A program made the translations under genes and the position numbers. Below the pieces are notes generated by a model. The model saw nothing but the letters and a program-made list of their open reading frames with translations. It made no database searches and was not told the origin of the DNA. From assembly GCF_026341125.1 (NCBI RefSeq), contig NZ_JAPEOR010000001.1, positions 496,001 through 560,000 on the forward strand: a stretch of DNA of 64,000 bases, written 5' to 3'. Origin of the DNA: Streptomyces sp. NBC_01142 (lineage in GTDB: Bacteria; Actinomycetota; Actinomycetes; Streptomycetales; Streptomycetaceae). Position 1 is the stretch's first letter, and every line of letters starts with the position of its first letter. Positions 1 through 8,510 of this stretch are shown here, one piece after another.

Positions 1-452
<452 letters not shown>

Positions 453-478
453 CTCGTATGTGCTGACAGGCATGCGGT

Positions 479-513
479 GAGGGGCGGACCCGGGGATTCC
501 GGGGCCGCCCCTC
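479..513 (+). terminator. Rho-independent-type hairpin after guaB
   Basis: A 9-bp perfect stem (GAGGGGCGG / CCGCCCCTC) lies 27 bases after the guaB stop. There is no U-tract, which is usual for GC-rich actinobacterial terminators. Confidence 0.6.
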
Positions 514-567
514 CCGTGTGTGTCGGGGATACTGGGACGGCAGACGTAGAGGGAAAGGCCACACATC

Positions 568-1692
568 GTGACTGAGATCGAGATCGGGCGCGGCAAGCGC
601 GGCCGCCGGGCGTACGCGTTCGATGACATCGCCGTCGTACCGAGCCGGCGCACCCGCGACCCGAAGGAGGTCTCGATCGCCTGGCAGATCGACGCCTACC
701 GCTTCGAGCTGCCGTTCCTGGCCGCTCCGATGGACTCGGTGGTCTCTCCGCAGACCGCCATCCGCATCGGTGAGCTGGGCGGACTGGGCGTACTGAACCT
801 CGAGGGTCTGTGGACCCGGTACGAGGACCCGCAGCCACTGCTGGACGAGATCGCCGCGCTGGACGAGGCGGCCGCGACCCGTCGTCTGCAGGAGATCTAC
901 GCAGCTCCGATCAAGGAGGAGCTGATCGGGCAGCGCATCAAGGAGGTGCGCGACTCGGGTGTGGTGACGGCCGCCGCGCTCTCCCCGCAGCGCACCGCCG
1001 AGTTCTCGAAGGCCGTCGTGGACGCGGGCGTCGACATCTTCGTCATCCGCGGGACGACCGTCTCCGCCGAGCATGTCTCGGGCGCCGCCGAGCCGCTGAA
1101 CCTGAAGCAGTTCATCTACGAGCTCGACGTCCCGGTCATCGTGGGCGGCTGCGCCACCTACACGGCCGCGCTGCACCTGATGCGCACCGGCGCGGCAGGC
1201 GTGCTGGTCGGCTTCGGCGGCGGAGCCGCGCACACCACGCGCAACGTGCTGGGCATCCAGGTCCCGATGGCGACCGCCGTCGCCGATGTGGCCGCGGCCC
1301 GCCGCGACTACATGGACGAATCCGGCGGCCGGTACGTCCACGTCATCGCGGACGGCGGCGTGGGCTGGTCCGGCGACCTGCCGAAGGCGATCGCGTGCGG
1401 CGCGGACGCGGTGATGATCGGCTCCCCGCTTGCCCGCGCGACGGACGCGCCGGGCAAGGGGCACCACTGGGGCATGGAGGCGGTCCACGAGGACGTGCCG
1501 CGCGGCAAGCTGGTGGATCTGGGCATCGTGGGCACGACCGAGGAGGTCCTCTCCGGTCCCTCGCACAGCCCCGACGGTTCGATGAACTTCTTCGGCGCGC
1601 TGCGCCGGGCGATGGCGACGACGGGCTACAGCGAGCTCAAGGAGTTCCAGCGCGTCGAGGTGACGGTGGCGGACTCGCGGCACCGCCGCTGA
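568..1692 (+). CDS. GuaB3 family IMP dehydrogenase-related protein
   Basis: A 374-residue TIM-barrel protein of the IMPDH/GMP-reductase superfamily, directly downstream of guaB. It starts at GTG 568 behind an AGGGAAAGG ribosome site. It contains the APMDSVVSP segment near residue 50 and glycine-rich phosphate-binding segments (VLVGFGGGAAH near 211; CGADAVMIGSPLA near 275). It is about 125 residues shorter than full IMPDH and has no CBS pair. The canonical IMPDH Cys-containing loop is not recognisable; where it would lie the sequence reads VLVGFGGGAAHTTR. Actinobacteria commonly carry this second GuaB-like gene and its reaction is not settled. It could be a reductase-like or regulatory paralogue. 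It ends in a shared bidirectional terminator at 1698-1748. Confidence 0.9.
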   Translation: MTEIEIGRGKRGRRAYAFDDIAVVPSRRTRDPKEVSIAWQIDAYRFELPFLAAPMDSVVSPQTAIRIGELGGLGVLNLEGLWTRYEDPQPLLDEIAALDEAAATRRLQEIYAAPIKEELIGQRIKEVRDSGVVTAAALSPQRTAEFSKAVVDAGVDIFVIRGTTVSAEHVSGAAEPLNLKQFIYELDVPVIVGGCATYTAALHLMRTGAAGVLVGFGGGAAHTTRNVLGIQVPMATAVADVAAARRDYMDESGGRYVHVIADGGVGWSGDLPKAIACGADAVMIGSPLARATDAPGKGHHWGMEAVHEDVPRGKLVDLGIVGTTEEVLSGPSHSPDGSMNFFGALRRAMATTGYSELKEFQRVEVTVADSRHRR

Positions 1693-1697
1693 CCACG

Positions 1698-1748
1698 CGT
1701 ACGCAGGAGGGGCCCCGCACCGGGTGTGCGGGGCCCCTCCTGCGTACG
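1698..1748. terminator. Bidirectional terminator, 23-bp perfect stem
   Basis: Bases 1698-1720 pair perfectly with 1726-1748 around a 5-base loop. The hairpin sits between two convergent genes, the GuaB3-like gene (+) and the small membrane protein (-), so it can stop transcription from both sides. Confidence 0.8.
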
Positions 1749-1755
1749 GGGCTGT

Positions 1756-2238
1756 CTACTCGGCGGCCTTCTTCGCGCCGGAGAAGGCGGCAAAGCCCGC
1801 CAGCGCGAAGTACAGGAACGTCATGAAGCTCTTGGTCTTGTCCCAGGTGTCGGTCACCATGCTGAAGTCGTCCATCAGGACGTCCGTCACGGAGGTCTTC
1901 CAGACGTCGGCGGCGACCATCGCGATACCGAGCAGCTGGCCGAGGTAGACGGCGACCAGTGCGCAGATGACGCTCACGACGGGCAGGGCGGGGTTGCGTC
2001 CGCCGACCTTGCCCGTGGCGAAGCCGATGAGGAAGCCCACGCCGATGGCCGCCCACCCGATCTCGCGCTCGAGGGCGCCGGATATGCCGCCGTACGCACC
2101 GCCGGCGACGAGCGCGACGACCACGGCGGTCACCAGGCCCAGCCCGACGTTGTCCCGGACGGGCGCGGGCGGTGGAACCGGGGCGTACGGAACACCGGCG
2201 AAGGGATTGCCGGACGGTGGAGGCACGGGCTGGCTCAT
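1756..2238 (-). CDS. Small integral membrane protein, unknown function
   Basis: A 160-residue protein. The N terminus is a proline-rich cytosolic stretch (MSQPVPPPSGNPFAGVPYAP). Four hydrophobic segments follow, near residues 33-55, 63-85, 93-118 and 135-150. The ATG at 2238 has an AGGGGGAA ribosome site 5-6 bases upstream, which fixes the start over the longer open frame reaching 2346. Low-complexity proline heads on small Streptomyces membrane proteins are common. No enzymatic motif is visible and I do not recognise a named family. The gene is convergent with the GuaB3-like gene, shares its terminator, and appears monocistronic. Confidence 0.85.
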   Translation of the reverse strand: MSQPVPPPSGNPFAGVPYAPVPPPAPVRDNVGLGLVTAVVVALVAGGAYGGISGALEREIGWAAIGVGFLIGFATGKVGGRNPALPVVSVICALVAVYLGQLLGIAMVAADVWKTSVTDVLMDDFSMVTDTWDKTKSFMTFLYFALAGFAAFSGAKKAAE

Positions 2239-2389
2239 TGTCTGATTCCCCCTGGAACGCGAGCGTCGCACGAGCGTGCGAGCGGAGGCCCCGGAGACTA
2301 GCAGCCGGGCGGGACAGCGCGGCAGCACGTTATGGAGCCGATGCACCGCCTCGGAGACGTACGCCGCGATCAGGGGCGGTGCGCCGCGG

Positions 2390-3631
2390 TCAGAGGCGGT
2401 GCGCCGCGCCGATCGGAGTGGCTCCCCGTGTGTCGAGCAGGAGTTGCGCCTTGACCGCCAGGCCCTGGAGGTCGTACGTGCGGTGGTGCTGGAGCAGCAC
2501 GGTCAGATCCGCGCTGGCGGCGGCCTCGTACAGGGAGTCCGCACGGGGGACCGGCAGGTCGCGTACGCGCCAGTCCGGGACGTACGGATCGTGGTAGCTG
2601 ACGGCCGCGCCCAGGTCCATCAGGCGGCGGGCGATCTCGTGGGCGGGGGAGCTCTCCAGGTCGGCGAGGTCCGGTTTGTAGGTGATGCCGAGGAGCAGCA
2701 CGCGGGCGCCGCGTGCCGATTTCCCGTGCTCGTTGAGGAGCGTGGCGCAGCGCTGGATCACGTACTGCGGCATCCGGGTGTTGATCTCCTGGGCGAGGCC
2801 GACCATCCGCAGCGGGCGGCCCGGGGTGCGGCCGCTGTGCGGGAGGCAGCTGGGGTCCATGGGGACACCGTGGCCGCCGACGCCGGGGCCGGGGCGGAAG
2901 GCCTGGAAGCCGAAGGGCTTTGTCTCGGCGCAGCGGATGACGTCCCAGAGGTCGACGCCGAGGTCGTGACAGAGCACTGCCATCTCGTTGACCAGGGCGA
3001 TGTTGACATGGCGGAAGTTGGTCTCGAGGACCTTGACGGTCTCGGCCTCGCGCGTGCCGCGTGCCCGGACCACTTTGTCGGTGAGGCGGCCGTAGAAGGC
3101 GGCGGCCGATTCGGTGCAGGCGGGGGTGAGGCCACCGATGACCTTGGGGGTGTTGGCGTAGCCGTGGGTGCGGTTGCCCGGGTCCACGCGGCTGGGGGAG
3201 TAGGCGAGATGGAAATCCCGCCCGGCCCGCAGACCCGATCCTTCCTCGAGGATCGGGCGGAGCACGTTCTCGGTGGTGCCGGGCTGGACGGCCGATTCGA
3301 GCAGCACGGTGGTGTGCGGGCGCAGCCGGGCCGCCAGTGCCCGGGCGGCATCGGTGACCGCCGTGAGGTCGAGCGTGCCGTCCACGCCGAGCGGGGTGGG
3401 GGCGCAGATGGCGGCGGTGCGTACCCGGCCGAGCTCGGCCGGGTCGGTGATGGTTCTGAAGCCCCCCGAGAGCATGCGGCGGATGTCGGCTGGGGTGCGT
3501 CCCGCCGCCGGTTCGGTGAGCTGGTGCGGGTCGGTGTCGTAGCCGATGGTCTCGATGCCGGCGGCCACGGCGGCCTGGGCGAGGGGCAGGCCGAGATTGC
3601 CGAGTCCGATGACGGCGAGATCTGCGGGCAT
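2390..3631 (-). CDS. Nucleotide-sugar dehydrogenase (UDP-ManNAc/UDP-glucose dehydrogenase family), catalytic Cys absent
   Basis: A 413-residue protein with the N-terminal Rossmann motif GLGNLGLPLA (residues 8-17), the central helical segment with the conserved Lys (VKVLETNFRHVNIALVNE, near 195) and a C-terminal UDP-binding-type domain. Members normally oxidise a UDP-sugar twice at C6 with NAD, through a thioester on a Cys in the G-G-H-C-x-P-x-D-P motif. Here the motif reads GVGGHGVPMDPSC: the Cys codon is replaced by GGT (Gly), and a Cys occurs six residues later. The enzyme may therefore stop at the aldehyde, use the displaced Cys, or have another role. It is divergent from glpD. The end carries a 20-bp direct repeat overlapping the stop (2371 and 2391). 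Confidence 0.88.
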   Translation of the reverse strand: MPADLAVIGLGNLGLPLAQAAVAAGIETIGYDTDPHQLTEPAAGRTPADIRRMLSGGFRTITDPAELGRVRTAAICAPTPLGVDGTLDLTAVTDAARALAARLRPHTTVLLESAVQPGTTENVLRPILEEGSGLRAGRDFHLAYSPSRVDPGNRTHGYANTPKVIGGLTPACTESAAAFYGRLTDKVVRARGTREAETVKVLETNFRHVNIALVNEMAVLCHDLGVDLWDVIRCAETKPFGFQAFRPGPGVGGHGVPMDPSCLPHSGRTPGRPLRMVGLAQEINTRMPQYVIQRCATLLNEHGKSARGARVLLLGITYKPDLADLESSPAHEIARRLMDLGAAVSYHDPYVPDWRVRDLPVPRADSLYEAAASADLTVLLQHHRTYDLQGLAVKAQLLLDTRGATPIGAAHRL

Positions 3632-3861
3632 GGCGGTGGCCGTCCTTTCCCATAGCCGGAGGGGACAGAGAGCGCAAGCCCTGTGGGCAGAACGAGCACG
3701 CGCAATGTCAGACTAGGCGTAAATATGACCGATATGCCGCATTGCAAGCGTGTGGCTGTCCGAGTGTTATCCACAGGCGGTGGCTGAAGTCGCCGAGTGC
3801 GGACAGAATCGACGTTGTGAGCCCGACCGCAGGGGACACACGGGGGCGACGGGAGGCAACA
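3632..3861. promoter_or_regulatory. Divergent control region of the sugar dehydrogenase and glpD genes
   Basis: A 230-base spacer that must hold both promoters. It contains a separated inverted repeat GCAATG (3702-3707) / CATTGC (3740-3745) and a perfect 9-mer TTATCCACA at 3767-3775, identical to the E. coli DnaA-box consensus. Assignment of either as an operator is inference. Confidence 0.4.
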
Positions 3862-5568
3862 GTGAGGACAGCGACACTGGGACCCGCGGAGCGCGCCGAG
3901 GCGCTCGCGGGGATGGCCGAGCGTGAACTGGACGTGCTGGTGGTCGGCGCGGGCGTGGTCGGAGCCGGGACCGCGCTGGATGCCGCGACGAGAGGGCTTT
4001 CGACCGGGCTTGTCGAGGCGCGCGACTGGGCTTCGGGTACCTCGAGCCGGTCGAGCAAGCTGATCCACGGCGGGCTGCGCTATCTGGAGATGCTGGACTT
4101 CGCGCTGGTGCGTGAGGCACTGAAGGAGCGGGGGCTGCTGCTGGAGCGGCTGGCCCCGCATCTGGTGAAGCCGGTGCCGTTCCTGTACCCGCTGCAGCAC
4201 AAGGGCTGGGAGCGGCTGTACGCAGGAGCGGGCGTCGCGTTGTACGACGCGATGTCGCTCTCGTCCGGGCACGGGCGCGGTCTGCCCGCCCACCGGCATC
4301 TGTCGAAGCGGCAAGCCCTGCGGGTCGCGCCCGCGCTGAAGAGGGACGCCCTGGTCGGGGCCCTGCAGTACTACGACGCCCAGATGGACGACGCCCGCTA
4401 TGTGGCCACCCTGGTGCGGACGGCCGCGAGCTATGGCGCACAGGTCGCCAGCCGGGCCCGGGTGATCGCCTTTCTGCGGGAGGGCGAGCGGGTGGTCGGC
4501 GCACGGGTCCAGGACGTGGACGCCGGCGGGGAGTACGAGATCAGGGCGCGCCAGATCGTGAACGCCACGGGGGTGTGGACGGACGACACCCAGGCGCTGA
4601 TCGGGGAGCGCGGGCAGTTCCATGTGCGCGCCTCCAAGGGCATCCATCTGGTGGTGCCCAAGGACCGGATCCACTCCACGACCGGGCTGATCCTGAGGAC
4701 CGAGAAGTCGGTGCTGTTCGTCATTCCTTGGGGCCGGCACTGGATCGTGGGCACGACCGACACCGACTGGGACCTCGACAAGGCGCATCCGGCCGCGTCC
4801 AGCGCGGACATCGACTATCTGCTGGAGCACGTCAATTCGGTGCTGGCGGTGCCGCTCACCCGGGACGATGTGGAGGGGGTGTACGCGGGGCTGCGGCCGC
4901 TGCTCGCCGGGGAGTCGGACGCGACCAGCAAACTCTCGCGCGAGCACACGGTCGCCCATCCGGTGCCCGGTCTGGTCGTCGTCGCGGGCGGCAAGTACAC
5001 GACGTACCGCGTGATGGCGAAGGACGCGGTGGACGAGGCGGTGCACGCGCTCGACCAGCGGGTTGCCGCGTGTGTCACGGAGGACATACCGCTGCTCGGG
5101 GCCGAGGGGTACCGGGCCCTGTGGAACTCACGGGCCAGGATCGCTGCACGGACGGGTCTTCATGTGGTGCGCGTGGAGCATCTGTTGAACCGGTACGGCT
5201 CGATGGCCGAGGAACTGCTGGCGCTCATCGCCGCCGACCCGAAGCTCGGTGAGCCCCTTGGGGGTGCGGAAGACTATCTGCGGGCCGAGATCGTCTACGC
5301 GGCCTCGCACGAAGGGGCGCGGCACCTCGACGACGTGCTGACCCGGCGGACGCGGATCTCGATCGAGACGTTCGACCGCGGGACGCGCTGTGCGCGTGAG
5401 TGCGCGGAGCTCATGGCACCCGTGCTGGGCTGGGAGAAGGAGCGCATCGAGAAGGAGGTCGAGCACTACGAGAAGCGGGTGGAGGCGGAGCGCGAGTCGC
5501 AACGGCAACCGGACGATCTGACGGCGGACGCGGCGCGGCTGGGGGCGCCGGACATCGTGCCCATCTGA
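3862..5568 (+). CDS. glpD: Glycerol-3-phosphate dehydrogenase, FAD-dependent
   Basis: A 568-residue membrane-associated flavoprotein that oxidises sn-glycerol 3-phosphate to dihydroxyacetone phosphate and feeds electrons to quinone. The FAD dinucleotide motif VVGAGVVGAGTALDAATRG lies at about residues 27-45. The family signatures SSRSSKLIHGGLRYLE (near 66) and GGKYTTYR (near 377) are present, and the C-terminal DAO-C domain follows. GTG 3862 is chosen because GGGAGG lies 5-6 bases upstream; the longer open frame from 3742 has no ribosome site. No glpF or glpK is adjacent, so this is a stand-alone copy. Confidence 0.93.
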   Translation: MRTATLGPAERAEALAGMAERELDVLVVGAGVVGAGTALDAATRGLSTGLVEARDWASGTSSRSSKLIHGGLRYLEMLDFALVREALKERGLLLERLAPHLVKPVPFLYPLQHKGWERLYAGAGVALYDAMSLSSGHGRGLPAHRHLSKRQALRVAPALKRDALVGALQYYDAQMDDARYVATLVRTAASYGAQVASRARVIAFLREGERVVGARVQDVDAGGEYEIRARQIVNATGVWTDDTQALIGERGQFHVRASKGIHLVVPKDRIHSTTGLILRTEKSVLFVIPWGRHWIVGTTDTDWDLDKAHPAASSADIDYLLEHVNSVLAVPLTRDDVEGVYAGLRPLLAGESDATSKLSREHTVAHPVPGLVVVAGGKYTTYRVMAKDAVDEAVHALDQRVAACVTEDIPLLGAEGYRALWNSRARIAARTGLHVVRVEHLLNRYGSMAEELLALIAADPKLGEPLGGAEDYLRAEIVYAASHEGARHLDDVLTRRTRISIETFDRGTRCARECAELMAPVLGWEKERIEKEVEHYEKRVEAERESQRQPDDLTADAARLGAPDIVPI

Positions 5569-5964
5569 GCCCATGCCTGGCCCTTCCGAGCTGGTTGAAC
5601 CTGTTGAACGCGTTGAACCCGCTGATCCTGTCCGATCCTGGGCGGGGGTGGCGAGGGTGGCGGGCCCGATCCCCGGAGTGGGTGGAAATCGGCCTTTGAG
5701 AAGGCTGGTTCCGTGTGGTTGACCGGGTGAGGGTGTGTGGTAGGGCTGGTTGGGCAGGGCCCCGACCAGCGGAGCGGTGAGCTTTACGTCGAGTAGTGGC
5801 ATTGTGGGTGGTCCCACCCTTCCGGCCCCGTCCTGACCGTCGGCGGACCCGGGAGAAACGCCGGTCCTGGAGTAGGGGACAATGGGGGCTCTGCCAGGGC
5901 GGGTTACCGCATCGCGCGGGAAGCGGCAGGCGCGGGCGAAGATCAGGGATCGCAGAGGGGACGC
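5569..5964 (+). promoter_or_regulatory. 396-base spacer with a likely promoter for the kinase gene
   Basis: No convincing gene. It contains three close GTTGAAC heptamers near 5591-5622 and a sigma70-like promoter candidate: TTGACC at 5719-5724, a 16-base spacer, and TAGGGC at 5741-5746. If used, the leader would be over 200 bases. Confidence 0.35.
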
Positions 5965-8379
5965 ATGTCGAAGGCGGAGCAGTCACGGAAGCCCCAGCCG
6001 GACACGGCCGAGGAGCCCCAGCGGGACGCCGAACAGGATTCCGGGACGGAGCCTCAAAAGGAGTCCCAGGAGCCGGAGAAGAAGCCCGGAACGGAAGCCG
6101 TTCGGGAGCCGACGTCCGAGCCCAAGGCCGGTTCCGAGAAGGTGTCCGAGGCTGGGTCGACGTCCGAGCCCAAGGCCGGTTCCGAGAAGGTGTCCGAGGC
6201 TGGGTCGACGTCCGAGCCCAAGGCCGGTTCCGCGGGTGCCGGTTCAGGGCCCGGGGCCGGTTCCACGAAGGAAGCGGGCAAGGCTGCGGGTAAGGTTCCG
6301 CGCCAGGCGTCCGGGCGCGACTCCGGCGCGGGCTCTGCCAGTGGGGCCGAACGCGGCGCCGGGCAGAAGGCCGAGCCCAAGGCCGGGTCCCAGGCGGCGG
6401 GCTCCAGGGCGGCCGCGTCCGGGTCCGGGAAGGAGCCCGGCAAGGAGCCCGGCAAGGGTTCCGAGCGCGACTCCGGTGCGGGTTCCGCGCGCAAGGGCGA
6501 ACAGGCCTCCGGGCAGGCAGCCGGGCGCGTCTTCGGGCGTGAGGCCGAAGGACGGCTTCTCGCCGGGCGGTACCGGCTTGGCGGGGTGCTCGGCCGTGGA
6601 GGCATGGGCACGGTCTGGCGGGCGGTCGACGAGACCCTCAGCCGCACCGTCGCCGTGAAGGAACTCCGCTTCCCCACCAGCATCGACGAGGAAGAGAAGC
6701 GCCGGCTCATCACGCGTACGCTGCGCGAGGCCAAGGCGATCGCCCGGATCCGCAACAACAGCGCGGTGACGGTGTACGACGTGGTCGACGAGGACGACCG
6801 GCCGTGGATCGTCATGGAGCTCGTCGAGGGCAAGTCCCTGGCCGAAGCCGTGCGCGAGGACGGCACGCTGACGCCGCGACGGGCCGCCGAGGTCGGGCTC
6901 GCGATTCTCGACGTACTGCGCTCCGCGCACCGCGAGGGCATCCTGCACCGCGATGTGAAGCCGTCCAACGTGCTCATCGCCGAGGACGGGCGCGTGGTGC
7001 TCACCGACTTCGGCATCGCGCAGGTCGAGGGCGACCCGTCGATCACCTCCACCGGCATGCTCGTCGGCGCGCCCTCGTACATCTCGCCCGAGCGCGCCCG
7101 CGGCCACAAGCCCGGGCCGGCCGCCGACCTGTGGTCGCTGGGCGGGCTGTTGTACGCGAGCGTCGAGGGCTGCCCGCCGTACGACAAGGGCTCCGCGATC
7201 GCGACGCTGACCGCCGTGATGACCGAGCCGCTCGACCCGCCGAAGAACGCGGGCCCGCTGCTCGAGGAGGTCATCTACGGCCTCCTCGTCAAGGACCCCG
7301 ACCAGAGGCTCGACGACGCAGGGGCGCGGGCGCTGCTCACCAAGGTGCTCAATGCGCCGGAAGCGCGGCCCGTCGAGCCCGCGCCGCCACTCGATGCCAC
7401 CCGGGCCATAGCGCTGCCGCCGGCTCCCCCGGCGCCGCCGCAGGACAAGCCGAAGGATCCGGCGGCCGACCGGGTACGCGGTGCGCTGCGCTCCGTACGG
7501 AACGCGGCTGTCGCCGCGAAGCCGGAACCGAAGCCGCGGCCCACGCCGCAGACGTCCACCGCGCGGTCCGCGCCGGCGCGGGCACCGCTCACCGATGTGG
7601 TGCCCCGCCGCACCCTGGTGATCATCGCGGTCGTCGTCGCGCTGTCCGTGCTCGCCACCGTGCTCTACCTGGTAATGGGTGGCGGCGACGACAAGGGCGG
7701 TCAGGGCAAGCAGAGCAAGACCAAGGGCGACAAGTCCGTTTCGGCCGGGACTGCCGGGAACGCCGGCGGTGACGGCAAGGACACGGACGCCGGCAAGGAC
7801 ACGGGCAAGGACGAGTCCGCCAACGACGACCCCAAGGACGGTCAGGCCAGCACGGGCGGCGAGACCGACGGGAAGCCGTCCGGAGAGGGCAAGACCGACG
7901 ACCCCGCGGGCGGCGACGCGCTGCCCGAGGGATACACAATGGTCTCCAACGACCAGTTCCACTTCACGATGGCGATGCCCAAGGGCTTCAAGCTCGCCGG
8001 CATCGCGGGCCAGAACTCGGGAGGGATCTTCAACGCCACTGGCGGATTCCCGCGCGTCCAGGTCGACTTCAACGCAAGTCCCAAGGACGACGCAGCTTCC
8101 GCCTGGGCAGCCGCGGTGTCGGGGACCCGCGCCGCCAGCAGCGGCTACAAGCACCTGGGGATCGACAAGGTCGAGTACAACGGCTATCCGACCGTCGCCG
8201 ACTGGCAGTTCGAGCGCAATCACGGCGGCGAGCGGGTGCGGGTCCTCAACAGGGGCTTCAAGGTGGATGCCACGCACGGCTACTCGATCATGATCTCGTG
8301 CAGGGTGGGCGAGTGGGAGAGCGCGGAGTGCAAGACGCTGCGCGATACGGCGTTCGCCACGTTCAGGCCCAAGGACTGA
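5965..8379 (+). CDS. Transmembrane Ser/Thr protein kinase with repetitive N-terminal tail
   Basis: An 804-residue Hanks-type kinase. Residues 1-195 are a charged, low-complexity Ser/Glu/Lys/Gly-rich tail containing a 16-residue tandem duplication (bases 6112-6231). The kinase domain starts near residue 200 (RYRLGGVLGRGGMGTVW). Lys231 in VAVKEL, HRDVKPSN near 328 and DFG near 348 are all present, so it should be active. One transmembrane helix lies at about 551-572 (LVIIAVVVALSVLATVLYLV). The outside part has a Gly/Lys/Asp-rich linker and a C-terminal sensor-like domain of about 145 residues, related to that of the next three proteins. The ATG follows AGAGGGG. It is first of four tandem kinase-like genes; in S. 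coelicolor I recall a kinase cluster here linked to spore-wall synthesis. Confidence 0.92.
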   Translation: MSKAEQSRKPQPDTAEEPQRDAEQDSGTEPQKESQEPEKKPGTEAVREPTSEPKAGSEKVSEAGSTSEPKAGSEKVSEAGSTSEPKAGSAGAGSGPGAGSTKEAGKAAGKVPRQASGRDSGAGSASGAERGAGQKAEPKAGSQAAGSRAAASGSGKEPGKEPGKGSERDSGAGSARKGEQASGQAAGRVFGREAEGRLLAGRYRLGGVLGRGGMGTVWRAVDETLSRTVAVKELRFPTSIDEEEKRRLITRTLREAKAIARIRNNSAVTVYDVVDEDDRPWIVMELVEGKSLAEAVREDGTLTPRRAAEVGLAILDVLRSAHREGILHRDVKPSNVLIAEDGRVVLTDFGIAQVEGDPSITSTGMLVGAPSYISPERARGHKPGPAADLWSLGGLLYASVEGCPPYDKGSAIATLTAVMTEPLDPPKNAGPLLEEVIYGLLVKDPDQRLDDAGARALLTKVLNAPEARPVEPAPPLDATRAIALPPAPPAPPQDKPKDPAADRVRGALRSVRNAAVAAKPEPKPRPTPQTSTARSAPARAPLTDVVPRRTLVIIAVVVALSVLATVLYLVMGGGDDKGGQGKQSKTKGDKSVSAGTAGNAGGDGKDTDAGKDTGKDESANDDPKDGQASTGGETDGKPSGEGKTDDPAGGDALPEGYTMVSNDQFHFTMAMPKGFKLAGIAGQNSGGIFNATGGFPRVQVDFNASPKDDAASAWAAAVSGTRAASSGYKHLGIDKVEYNGYPTVADWQFERNHGGERVRVLNRGFKVDATHGYSIMISCRVGEWESAECKTLRDTAFATFRPKD
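6112..6231 (+). repeat. 48-bp in-frame tandem repeat, 2.5 copies
   Basis: Copies start at 6112, 6160 and 6208, the third partial. They encode TSEPKAGSEKVSEAGS repeated inside the N-terminal tail of the kinase. The first two copies are identical at the DNA level, so the duplication is recent. Confidence 0.9.
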
Positions 8380-8510
8380 GCAAGGACACGTATCGTGAGA
8401 GTTCGCGGACGGTACGCAGCCGCAAGGGGCCGCTGAATGACCGGAATTGACGCTTTGGTGCGGTCTCCGGGGCCGTCCCGGGGATGACAGCGCGCTTGTG
8501 GGGAGGCGTC

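Noticed and set aside
6112..6231. CRISPR-like repeats
   Set aside because: The repeats are direct, adjacent, in frame and without spacers; they are a coding tandem duplication.
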